From Nitrospira sp. (GTDB lineage: Bacteria; Nitrospirota; Nitrospiria; Nitrospirales; Nitrospiraceae), in the NCBI GenBank assembly GCA_016873495.1, contig VGXC01000023.1:1-52975 (forward strand): a DNA stretch of 52,975 nucleotides, read 5' to 3'. The position numbers and the translations under genes are program-made. The notes under the pieces are model-generated. The model saw nothing but the letters and a program-made list of their open reading frames with translations, was not told where the DNA came from and made no database searches. How positions within the stretch are numbered: position 1 is the first letter of the stretch; each line of letters opens with the position of its first letter. This document shows, in pieces, positions 42,421 to 50,663 of the stretch.

Positions 42421-43764
42421 ATGCAGCAAGCCAATACGGCTAGTAGCCCGAACCTGTTTCATTACTGGCGGATCATCCAACCCTTCAGGCGGATGATTGC
42501 GGGGCTCTTCATTGCGTCGATCGTTGCAACATGGCTTTTTTGCAAATTCTCGACCCCACTCTATGAGGCGAAAGCGACGCTCCTCCCCGCCAAGGAGGAC
42601 TCCTTGAGTGGTGGCGGCTTCTCGTTCGGCGGCGGAAGTAGCAGCAAGGATAGCAAGGGCGGCGGCAGCGGCGGATCTGCTATGGTCATGGATGCCCTGG
42701 GCAGCAGAGGTCCCACCATTACGGATACCCTCAACGTTATCCTGAGCTCACGCTCGGTGGCGGAGAGGGTGGTTGATCAGCTTAACTTGACGGCTTACTA
42801 CGGAGTGAACGATAAAATCGTCGCCTCGATTATCCTTCAGGGGGAAATCAAGGTCAAGACCACTTTGTTCAAATCACTCGAGCTCACGGTGATGAGCAAG
42901 GATCCGAAGGTTGCGGCCGACATCGCGAACGCTTATTTCATGGTCCTCGACCGCATGTATAAGGAATTTGCCGTCGCTTCCGCGAAGCGCAACCACCAGT
43001 TCATCGAAGCAAGATTGGAGGAGAAAAAGCACAAACTGATGGAAGCCGAGAACGTCCTCAAGGAGTTTCAGACGGAAAACCGTATCTTGACGCCCGCCGG
43101 CGAGCAAGCCGAGGCGGCGGCTGGCGCCGCGGCAAGCCTTCATGGGGAGATCGTAGGACATCAAGTCGAGCTGGCTGCCTTGAGAGAATATGCGACACCT
43201 TCCCACCCTCATATCAATCAGTTGGAAGTACAAATCTCGGAATTACAGCGGCAGCTCGATTTTCTGGAGCAGAATCAGGTGAGGGGCGTCGGCGGCAAAC
43301 GAATGAAGCGGCTACCCCTGTCGAAGCAGGTCTTTCCGAGGTATGAGGAAACGCCCGCGCTCATGCTCGAAATGCTGCGCCTGACCAGGATAGTAAAAAT
43401 CGAAGAAGCGGTCTACGGCATGCTGCTGGGGATGCTGGAAACGGCCAAGATCGCGGAGACGAAGGACTTACCGACGATCCAAGTCATGGACGCCGCGATT
43501 CCGCCCCTGTCCAAGAGCCGGCCCAAGACCCTGCAGAACGTACAGATCGCAGCCGCGCTCTCTCTCGTGCTCGGGATTTTGCTCGCTCTTCTCTTGGACC
43601 ATCTCGAGCGCGCCAGGGCCCAGGAGCAGGACAACATGGATCTGCTTGCGGCCGGCGCCAGTGATTATCCCGCGGAAGATGCGCACGGAGCGGGCAACGG
43701 CGATGCGAACGGGTCGGGAGTCTATCCCGTCCCTCCCAAGGAAGCAAGACCACTGTACCGTTGA
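42421..43764 (+). CDS. Wzz/GumC-type polysaccharide co-polymerase
   Basis: 447 residues starting 8 bases after Wza. The N-terminal membrane segment is at 20-38, followed by the Wzz domain (LYEAKATLLP). A Gly/Ser-rich insert lies at about 61-86 (SLSGGGFSFGGGSSSKDS..), followed by a long coiled-coil region (about 190-290: FIEARLEEKKHKLMEAENVL). The end has the signature MDAAIPPLSKSRPKT near 356 and a second membrane segment near 374-394. There is no tyrosine kinase domain, so length control here lacks a fused BY-kinase. It is expected to contact Wza across the periplasm. Confidence 0.9.
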   Translation: MQQANTASSPNLFHYWRIIQPFRRMIAGLFIASIVATWLFCKFSTPLYEAKATLLPAKEDSLSGGGFSFGGGSSSKDSKGGGSGGSAMVMDALGSRGPTITDTLNVILSSRSVAERVVDQLNLTAYYGVNDKIVASIILQGEIKVKTTLFKSLELTVMSKDPKVAADIANAYFMVLDRMYKEFAVASAKRNHQFIEARLEEKKHKLMEAENVLKEFQTENRILTPAGEQAEAAAGAAASLHGEIVGHQVELAALREYATPSHPHINQLEVQISELQRQLDFLEQNQVRGVGGKRMKRLPLSKQVFPRYEETPALMLEMLRLTRIVKIEEAVYGMLLGMLETAKIAETKDLPTIQVMDAAIPPLSKSRPKTLQNVQIAAALSLVLGILLALLLDHLERARAQEQDNMDLLAAGASDYPAEDAHGAGNGDANGSGVYPVPPKEARPLYR

Positions 43765-43832
43765 TCTGCAGGCTGGTCTTTCAGGGGCCGCGGGTCTGCT
43801 GATCGGGTGCGAATAAGAGTATCGTTCAGGAG

Positions 43833-45065
43833 GTGGAATCACGCCCAGCCACGATCGTCAGGATCATCGCCCGTATGAACATCGGCGGTCCGGCCATTCA
43901 TGCGGTGTTCCTCACCGAAGGGCTGAATGCGGGAAGGTTCTGTTCTACCCTGGTGACGGGCATGGTGGGCCGGGCTGAGGGGGATATGGCGTATTTTGCC
44001 AAACAACGCGGCGTGATCCCGCTCGTTGTGCCCGAGCTGGGCCGCGAAATCTCCTGGTGGGACGATCTGGTGTCCCTATGGAAGCTCTACCGCCTGCTTG
44101 TTCGTGAGCGTCCGGATATCGTGCACACCCACACGTCCAAGGCCGGGGCCATCGGCAGGGTGGCCGCGCTTTTGGCGCGGGTGCCCGTCAGGATTCATAC
44201 GTTCCACGGCCACGTCTTTCACGGCTATTTCGGCCCCCTCAAGACGAGGCTTTTTGTCTTGATTGAGCGCTGTCTGGCTCTCATGACGACAAGGATCGTG
44301 GCGATCAGCTGGGCCCAGTTGGAGGACCTCGCCGGTCGTTATCGCATTGCTGGCCGAGAGAAGTTTGCCGTGATCCCGCTGGGGCTTGATCTGGCCTCAT
44401 ACCGTTTTGAGGGCGGCGGACCGGGGAGCCGGGAGCCGGGCAAGGACGCTCAGAGGGCGGTCATTGGGTTGATCGGCCGTCTTGTGCCGGTCAAGAATCC
44501 GCGAATGGCTCTGCGCGTCTTCGAGCGATTGGTGCGGAATGGCACCGTCGCACAGGCGGTTCGACTGATCGTCGTCGGGGACGGCGAATTGCGACCGGAC
44601 TTACAGGAACAAGTCCGGCAAGCCGGGCTTGAAGAGAGGGTCCGGTTCACCGGCTGGAAACAGGATCTGGCCGATCTGTATGCCAAACTGGACTTGGTCA
44701 TCCTGACTTCCCTCAACGAGGGAACGCCGGTCGCGCTCCTCGAGGCGATGGCCGCCGGGCTTCCTTTCGTTGCCACGAGGGTCGGCGGCGTGCCGGACCT
44801 GACTGTCGGGGCCGAGCGGGTCGTGTGCGGAGTCAATGGCCACCCGCGGTTCTCGCTCTTTGCGAACGGGGCGGTCGTCGAGCCGAACGACGAGGAGGGG
44901 TTCACGGCTGCCGTGGAGTATCTCCTGAGCGATCGCCAGGGAATGAAACGCATGGGGGTTGAAGGGGAGAGGCTTGTGAGGGAACGGTACTCGAAAGAGC
45001 GATTGGTGCGGGATACTGAGGCGCTCTACCTCGATTGTCTGGGGATTGCCGCAAATCCTGTTTGA
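43833..45065 (+). CDS. Family 4 glycosyltransferase (second in the window)
   Basis: 410 residues from GTG 43833. The AGGAGG at 43829-43834 overlaps this codon, so the real start is not secure, but the conserved RIIARMNIGGPAIH block (from residue 10) must be included. The N-terminal domain has VHTHTSKAGAIGR near 98, and HTFHGHVFHGYF follows. The donor domain has IGLIGRLVPVKNP near 211, VVGDGELRPD near 250 and LTSLNEGTPVALLEAMAAG with the EX7E motif near 290. It acts in the cytosol on a lipid-linked acceptor, probably with the WecA-type enzyme encoded two genes later. 68 bases separate it from Wzz. Confidence 0.88.
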   Translation: MESRPATIVRIIARMNIGGPAIHAVFLTEGLNAGRFCSTLVTGMVGRAEGDMAYFAKQRGVIPLVVPELGREISWWDDLVSLWKLYRLLVRERPDIVHTHTSKAGAIGRVAALLARVPVRIHTFHGHVFHGYFGPLKTRLFVLIERCLALMTTRIVAISWAQLEDLAGRYRIAGREKFAVIPLGLDLASYRFEGGGPGSREPGKDAQRAVIGLIGRLVPVKNPRMALRVFERLVRNGTVAQAVRLIVVGDGELRPDLQEQVRQAGLEERVRFTGWKQDLADLYAKLDLVILTSLNEGTPVALLEAMAAGLPFVATRVGGVPDLTVGAERVVCGVNGHPRFSLFANGAVVEPNDEEGFTAAVEYLLSDRQGMKRMGVEGERLVRERYSKERLVRDTEALYLDCLGIAANPV

Positions 45066-45073
45066 GGAGCGAC

Positions 45074-46042
45074 ATGCACTATTTGATCACGGGCGGTGCC
45101 GGGTTTATCGGGTCTCATCTTGCAGAGGCCTTGCTGGCGCGTGGCGTTGACGTGGCGATCATTGACGACCTGTCCACCGGCAGCATCCTGAACATCGAGC
45201 ACCTGAAGTCTCACCCTCGATTCAGTTACGTGCTGGACACCATGATGAACCGGGCCGTTCTCACCGAGATAGTAGACCGGGCCGATGTGATCGTGCACCT
45301 GGCGGCGGCGGTAGGAGTCCGCCTGATCGTGGAAAGCCCGGTTCGAACGATTGAGACCAATATCAGAGGGACCGAGCTGGTGTTGGAGTTGGCGAGCAAG
45401 AAGAAGAAAAAAGTCGTCATCGCCTCGACGAGCGAAGTGTACGGCAAGGCCAGCAAAGTCCCGTTTTGCGAGAATGACGATCTCGTGATGGGAGCGACTG
45501 ACAAGGGACGCTGGAGCTACGCCTGCTCTAAGATGATCGATGAATTTCTTGCCCTGGCCTACTGGAAGGAGAAGCGGGTGCCGACGGTGGTGGTCCGGCT
45601 GTTCAACACAGTGGGGCCTCGGCAGACCGGTCAGTATGGGATGGTGGTGCCGCGGTTTGTCGGTCAGGCGCTGCGCGGCGAGCCGATCACGGTGTATGGA
45701 GACGGCAGCCAGCGTCGGTGTTTCACCTGGGTTGGGGATGTCGTCCAAGCGCTTGTTGCACTTTCCGAGCACCCGGGCGCGATTGGGGAAATCTTCAACT
45801 TGGGGAATACGGAGGAAGTCGCGATCCTTGAGTTGGCCGAGCGAACCAAGGGGTTGACCGGCAGTGCGTCGCCCATCGTATTCGTCCCGTACGAGAAAGC
45901 CTACGCGGCCGGGTTTGAAGACATGCCACGGCGTGTGCCCTCCATCGAGAAGGCCCACCGACTCATCGGGTATCGACCCACCCTCGGACTCGACGGCATC
46001 CTCAAGTCCGTCATCGGACACTTTGAGCAGAGGTCAGCCTGA
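45074..46042 (+). CDS. NAD-dependent NDP-sugar epimerase/dehydratase
   Basis: 322 residues from ATG 45074 with GAGGAG at 45064-45069; the frame is open upstream but inside the GT4 gene. Extended SDR features: TGGAGFIGSH at 6-15, STSEVYGKASK near 115, catalytic YACSK near 148 (Tyr and Lys), and VRLFNTVGPRQTG near 177. The C-terminal FEDMPRRVPSIEKAHRLIGY segment is typical of UDP-glucuronate decarboxylase/GalE-like members. The reaction is not settled between epimerase, decarboxylase and dehydratase. It ends 1 base before the next gene. Confidence 0.87.
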   Translation: MHYLITGGAGFIGSHLAEALLARGVDVAIIDDLSTGSILNIEHLKSHPRFSYVLDTMMNRAVLTEIVDRADVIVHLAAAVGVRLIVESPVRTIETNIRGTELVLELASKKKKKVVIASTSEVYGKASKVPFCENDDLVMGATDKGRWSYACSKMIDEFLALAYWKEKRVPTVVVRLFNTVGPRQTGQYGMVVPRFVGQALRGEPITVYGDGSQRRCFTWVGDVVQALVALSEHPGAIGEIFNLGNTEEVAILELAERTKGLTGSASPIVFVPYEKAYAAGFEDMPRRVPSIEKAHRLIGYRPTLGLDGILKSVIGHFEQRSA

Positions 46043-46043
46043 G

Positions 46044-47912
46044 ATGTTGGAAATCGTCCTGGCAGGAGCAATGTGTGCGCTGTTGCTCTCGCTCACGCTG
46101 ACTCCCCTGGTTCGCATGGCCGCGCACCGGTATGGGTTCTTGGCCCAGCCGCGGGTCGATCGATGGCATCAGCAGCCCACGGCCTTGTTCGGGGGCGTGG
46201 GTATTTTTTTGGCGTTCGCTATCCCGTTCGCGGTCCTGAACGAGCACGATTGGAGCCTGCTCTTTCTGATGGCAGGGGCGACAACCGTCTTCGGGCTCGG
46301 CGTCGCCGACGACCTCTACCCCATCCAACCCTACGTCAAACTGCTGGTCCAGATTGTGGCGGCGGGTCTTGCCACCTACGGAGCCTTTGTCCCGGCTCAC
46401 GGGATGGCCTTGCCCCTCATCCCATTGGCAATCTTCGGTCTGGTGGCTCTAACCAACGCCTTCAATCTGCTTGACAACATGGATGGTCTCTCGGCCGGGA
46501 TCGCGTGCATCACCTCATTCTTTCTGTTCCTTGTTTCGTTCACCATGCAGAGTTGGATGGTTGCCCTCTGCGCCGCGATCTTGTTCGGAGCCACGTTGGG
46601 ATTTCTGTTATATAATTTCAATCCGGCCACGATCTTCATGGGGGATTCCGGCAGCATGTTCCTGGGCTTTACATTGGCGGCTCTGACGATGAAGGGCAAT
46701 TGGGAGCAGGCTACGAGCCTGTTGCTGATGGTGCTGACCCCGCTCCTGATCCTGGCTGTTCCCATCTTTGACACGACGTTTGTGACACTGGTCCGCTGGA
46801 TGAACGGGAAGGCCATTTCCCAGGGCGGGCGGGATCACACCTCCCATCGACTTGTGGCGTTCGGGTTGTCGGAACGCAAGACCGTGGCGCTCTTTTATTC
46901 GATCAGTATCACGTGTGGTTCGATTGCGTTCTTGGGCGTGCTCTATAATGCGCTCCTTCTCTCTCTCTTGGGGACCATCATGGTCATCGGCATCTCCTCT
47001 TTGGGTATTTTCCTGAGCCGCATTGTGGTGTATGGGAACGAAGGAGAGCCACGTGTCCGAGCGGCTGCTGATCAGGGAGTAGTGCTGGATATTTTCGTGA
47101 TGCACAAACGTCGGATTTTGGAAGTGCTGGTTGACGTGGTGCTGATCGGCTTAGCTTACGCTTCGAGTTTTGTCATTCGGTTCGATGGCGACATTCCTCC
47201 CCAACACCTCCGCGTGCTCGCCGAGTCCTTGTCCTTGATTCTTCCCCTTAAGCTTGTCGTGTTTGCGGCATTTGGACTGTATGGTGGTGTCTGGCGTTAC
47301 GTGGGCATGCGGGACCTCATCGAAATTTTTAAGGCCGTGACGTTGAGTTCCGTGCTTTCTATTGCGGTGATGACGATGCTGTTCCGATTTGACCTGTTTC
47401 CACGCACGGTGTTTGTCATAGATTGGATGTTTTTGATGCTTCTTGTGTCCGGTGTTCGGACCATCATCAGGATCATTCGTGAGTATCTCTTCAGTCTTTC
47501 AGACAGGGAGGGGGAACGGGTCATTATCGTAGGAGCCGGAGATGCTGGCGAGATGGTCTTCAGAGAACTCCGGAACAATGCACGGATCGGATATCTGCCC
47601 GTCGGTTTCATCGATGACGACCCTGAAAAACAGGGGCGGAGGATTCATGGGGTGCCGGTCCTTGGCGGACGGGATAAAATTGTTGAGTTGGTGGAGCGGC
47701 TTCAGATTGATCAGATCATGGTCGCGATTCCGTCCGCTCCGGCCGAATCGTTCGAGAGGATTATCAGTATCTGCAAATCGACAGGTCTTCCGGTTACGGT
47801 GATGCCGTGCCTGGCAGACCTGTTCAAAAAGAGCGGTGCGGCAAGTGCTGCCCTGGTTGAAGCCTTGAATATCAAACCCGCTCGAGATATTGGAAAAAGC
47901 CTATGGCATTGA
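46044..47912 (+). CDS. WecA-type polyprenyl-phosphate sugar-1-phosphate transferase fused to a FlaA1-like N-terminal domain
   Basis: 622 residues from ATG 46044. Residues 1-330 are a MraY/WecA-type transferase with about ten membrane segments: the VADDLYPI Asp pair near 89, NAFNLLDNMDGLSAG near 139, FMGDSGSMFLGF near 195 and GGRDHTSHRL near 258, all canonical. Residues about 350-622 match the N-terminal half of FlaA1/CapD proteins: four membrane segments (VLVDVVLIGLAYASSFVIRF, then LYGGVWRYVGMRDL) and an NAD-binding-like domain starting VIIVGAGDAGEMV. The protein stops at NIKPARDIGKSLWH, so the catalytic SDR dehydratase half of FlaA1 is absent. It starts the lipid-linked repeat unit; the extra part may be regulatory. 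Confidence 0.87.
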   Translation: MLEIVLAGAMCALLLSLTLTPLVRMAAHRYGFLAQPRVDRWHQQPTALFGGVGIFLAFAIPFAVLNEHDWSLLFLMAGATTVFGLGVADDLYPIQPYVKLLVQIVAAGLATYGAFVPAHGMALPLIPLAIFGLVALTNAFNLLDNMDGLSAGIACITSFFLFLVSFTMQSWMVALCAAILFGATLGFLLYNFNPATIFMGDSGSMFLGFTLAALTMKGNWEQATSLLLMVLTPLLILAVPIFDTTFVTLVRWMNGKAISQGGRDHTSHRLVAFGLSERKTVALFYSISITCGSIAFLGVLYNALLLSLLGTIMVIGISSLGIFLSRIVVYGNEGEPRVRAAADQGVVLDIFVMHKRRILEVLVDVVLIGLAYASSFVIRFDGDIPPQHLRVLAESLSLILPLKLVVFAAFGLYGGVWRYVGMRDLIEIFKAVTLSSVLSIAVMTMLFRFDLFPRTVFVIDWMFLMLLVSGVRTIIRIIREYLFSLSDREGERVIIVGAGDAGEMVFRELRNNARIGYLPVGFIDDDPEKQGRRIHGVPVLGGRDKIVELVERLQIDQIMVAIPSAPAESFERIISICKSTGLPVTVMPCLADLFKKSGAASAALVEALNIKPARDIGKSLWH

Positions 47913-50335
47913 CAGCTTGGAAGACCTGGCGTCTGAGGTGGTGGGACGCTCGGTGCGCGGGAGGTGTTGGGGCCATCCTTCTCGTATTGTTCATGACCCC
48001 TGCTTGTCAGTTTTTCCCAGCGGTTCGAAACGCAAGCGAGACGACGGCCGTCAACATCGAGAAGGCGAACTACCTTCAGTTCCGAGGGTGGGTGCGGGCG
48101 ATCACGTTCTCCGAGGGGGGGCGTACCCTGGTCGTGGGAGGTTGCCAGACCTTGGGGCAGGGAGATTTCACGCTCTTTTTTTGGAAACAGACTTCCTGTG
48201 CGCACGGTGTTGTGCAGGAGTGGAACTGGCAGGACGCGAACCTCGAAACCACGTATGTGCTTCCCCAGACAGTCACCGCTCTGACTGTGTCGCCGGACGG
48301 GAAACGCTGGGTGGCTGGTGATAGGCAAGGACGGCTCATTCCGGTTGAGTCGGCCACCAAGGTTACCAACAAGTTAGTCAACCAGAAGAGTGAGATTACG
48401 GCTCTGGCTTACTCTCCGGATGGAAAATGGGTCGCCTCGGGAAGTCAGGATTCATCGTTTCCCTTAGGGCTGATGGATACCACGTCGGGCGGCGTTGTAA
48501 GGGTCAAGGCGAAGTTTGACCCGATTTCCGCCCTTGCTTTTTCGCCGGATGGCAAGGATTTAGCTGTGGGTACCTCGAGCGGCGAGCTACTTGTCTGGAA
48601 TTTTCTGGCCAGCGCTGCCCCTACGCAATTGGCCTCTCCCGCTGGGAACAGATACATAATCACCGGGCTAGCCTTTTCGCCTGACAACCGTCTCCTTGCC
48701 TATGGCTCACGGAATGGGCAAGTAGTGGTGTATGATCGAGCCGCCAAGCAGGTGCTGGCGCAGTATGAAGGGACGTCTCCCGTCAATGCCTTGGCGTTTT
48801 CTCCGGACGCCAACTCCCTCGCTATCGGTCAGGACAACGGGAAGGTCGTTCTGATCGAATCCATGAGTGCCAAGGAACTATGGTCGAAGCGAATGCTGCT
48901 GCCCGTGGTAGACCTGGCTTATTCGGCCGACGGAGCCTCGTTTGCCGTGGCGGTTCAGCGCGGCATCCATGTCTACAAGATGGAAGGAAACGAGTTTCAG
49001 GCAAGACCCATGCAAAGCGCCGAAGGAGTCCCCTATCCGAAGGCCGAGGGGACGACGGGGAGCGCATCACCCGCCCGCAAGCAACCCGTGACCAGCCTTC
49101 CTTCGTCCAGAAAACTCGCCGAAGTCCTGCGCATTGCCCAGGATGAATATGTGTGGCTTCTTCCATTCGACAGACTGACGGTACGCGGGGTCCAGGCGAT
49201 GGTCGCGCTTGTCCCGCCCGCCCGCGTTGAGCCTGTTCAGTCCGATCGGGCGGACTTGCTCGTGATAAGGGTCGGGGAGCGGTCGCTGACGCTCGACCTG
49301 GCGTCGCTAAAAGCAGCGGAGGGACCAGCCGGGCGTCGGCATGCAGTACAAACTCATGAATTGGTCCAGCGTTTTCTCTTAGCTTCTTATGCGGGGGCTG
49401 CAAAGACGCTGGAGGATGCAGCGATCTCGGCAGTGCTGGCGGAGCTAGGGCCAGGCCTGCGACTGGTGGAAAGCCGTGAGCCAGGCACGCTGGTTTCCGG
49501 CGGTGGTCGGTCCGGGGTAAATCGGGGAAGGATCTCAGCGGCTGGAGGTTGGAGCGCTGCGAATCACGATGCGGTTACGCCCGTCTTGCACGGAAGGGTC
49601 AGGTACTTGAAACTCGACAGATTTGGCCCTGATACAAGCAAACAAGTGCGGGAATGGCTCGGTGACGGACCTCATTCTCAGGCTGCGGGCTATCTCTTGG
49701 ACTTGAGGGGTAATCCAGGCGGTGACCTGGACTCCTTGTTGAAGGTTGCGTCGCGTCTTCTTCCCAAGGGGCAGCGGATTACATGGCTCATCTCCAGAAA
49801 GAATGGGGAACGAACAGAACACATGTCCGAGAGCGATGCAGCCAGGCGGCGGCTGGTGGTTCTTGTGAACGAGGAGACTGCCGGAACAGCGGAGCTGCTT
49901 GCCTGTGCCGTGCGCGAGTCCGGTATCGGCAGTCTTGTGGGCACTCGGACGTCCGGCGTCGACGAGGTATATACAAAATTTCCGTTGCCCGATGGCTCCC
50001 AGCTCCGAGTGAGCACTGGTCGGTTCTATTGCCCTGACGGGCGGAGCGTCCGATGGGAAGGTCAGCCTGTGGACGTGCGTGTGGAGGCCGGCATGTTGGC
50101 CCCCAGTGCCGTTGCTCTAGGTTCTCCGCGTTTAGGGACGGTCTCCTACCTGTACCAGACGAGCCCGCGGGAGAACGATCCTCCGTCAGTAACGGACACC
50201 CAATTGAGGGTTGGCCTCGAAGTTGCGCTTTGTCTCGTGCCAACCGATCCAGGTGGTTTACCTGACGCGCAGATGGGGCGTCAGGTTACGACCGTGAAAG
50301 ACGCGGCAGAGGCGTGCGTAGGGAATCGTCGGTGA
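47903..50335 (+). CDS. WD40 beta-propeller lipoprotein with a degenerate S41 peptidase domain
   Basis: 810 residues overlapping the WecA fusion by 10 bases. The N-terminus has a hydrophobic stretch ending LVLFMTPAC, a possible lipobox with Cys35. Residues about 60-370 hold at least six WD40-like repeats marked by ALAYSPDGKWVASGS, ALAFSPDGKDLAVGT, GLAFSPDNRLLAYGS and ALAFSPDANSLAIGQ. Residues about 570-740 resemble the S41/CtpA core: LLDLRGNPGGDLDSLLKVA and VLVNEETAGTAELLACAV. By eye the catalytic Ser position is Gly661 and the Lys 25 residues on is Val686, so it should be inactive. It may act as a periplasmic scaffold for polysaccharide assembly. Confidence 0.8.
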   Translation: MALTAWKTWRLRWWDARCAGGVGAILLVLFMTPACQFFPAVRNASETTAVNIEKANYLQFRGWVRAITFSEGGRTLVVGGCQTLGQGDFTLFFWKQTSCAHGVVQEWNWQDANLETTYVLPQTVTALTVSPDGKRWVAGDRQGRLIPVESATKVTNKLVNQKSEITALAYSPDGKWVASGSQDSSFPLGLMDTTSGGVVRVKAKFDPISALAFSPDGKDLAVGTSSGELLVWNFLASAAPTQLASPAGNRYIITGLAFSPDNRLLAYGSRNGQVVVYDRAAKQVLAQYEGTSPVNALAFSPDANSLAIGQDNGKVVLIESMSAKELWSKRMLLPVVDLAYSADGASFAVAVQRGIHVYKMEGNEFQARPMQSAEGVPYPKAEGTTGSASPARKQPVTSLPSSRKLAEVLRIAQDEYVWLLPFDRLTVRGVQAMVALVPPARVEPVQSDRADLLVIRVGERSLTLDLASLKAAEGPAGRRHAVQTHELVQRFLLASYAGAAKTLEDAAISAVLAELGPGLRLVESREPGTLVSGGGRSGVNRGRISAAGGWSAANHDAVTPVLHGRVRYLKLDRFGPDTSKQVREWLGDGPHSQAAGYLLDLRGNPGGDLDSLLKVASRLLPKGQRITWLISRKNGERTEHMSESDAARRRLVVLVNEETAGTAELLACAVRESGIGSLVGTRTSGVDEVYTKFPLPDGSQLRVSTGRFYCPDGRSVRWEGQPVDVRVEAGMLAPSAVALGSPRLGTVSYLYQTSPRENDPPSVTDTQLRVGLEVALCLVPTDPGGLPDAQMGRQVTTVKDAAEACVGNRR

Positions 50336-50663
50336 ATTCTGTCAAGTCGACGTGAACCCGCCTCGATCCCTTTCTCTTCTTTTCCCAAGTAGCAGCCTTC
50401 CAACGCGGAGTCAGGCCAATTACCCGGGGTAATCCTAAGAGAGCATGGACGCTGAAAACTGCCTGAGAAGTCAGCTCTTCAAGCTCCATCTTCGATAGAC
50501 CGGAGTTGAGCGTCCGCGCCAGACGAGTCGAGGTATCTGTTCGCGGCGAAACGGGCGACGCGGAACGTTTTCCGCCATTTCAACATGTCCCACGTGCTTC
50601 CGGGATCGCAATGATTTGCGGGCGGCTCCACCGGTTCGGCATTGCAAAGTCAGGAGTTCCAGG
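50336..50663. other. Intergenic region without a supported gene
   Basis: These 328 bases between the WD40 lipoprotein and Wzi contain no plus-strand gene. A minus-strand open frame covers part of it (MELEELTSQAVFSVHALLG.., open well upstream of that ATG) with no recognisable family and no ribosome site, so I do not call it. No terminator or clear promoter was identified; AGGAG at 50652-50656 belongs to the Wzi start. Confidence 0.5.

Noticed and set aside
42421-43764. Wzc-type tyrosine kinase fused to Wzz
   Set aside because: The protein ends soon after the second membrane segment; no Walker A motif or Tyr-rich tail is present.
47903-50335. Active C-terminal processing protease
   Set aside because: The Ser and Lys of the S41 dyad are replaced by Gly and Val at the expected spacing.
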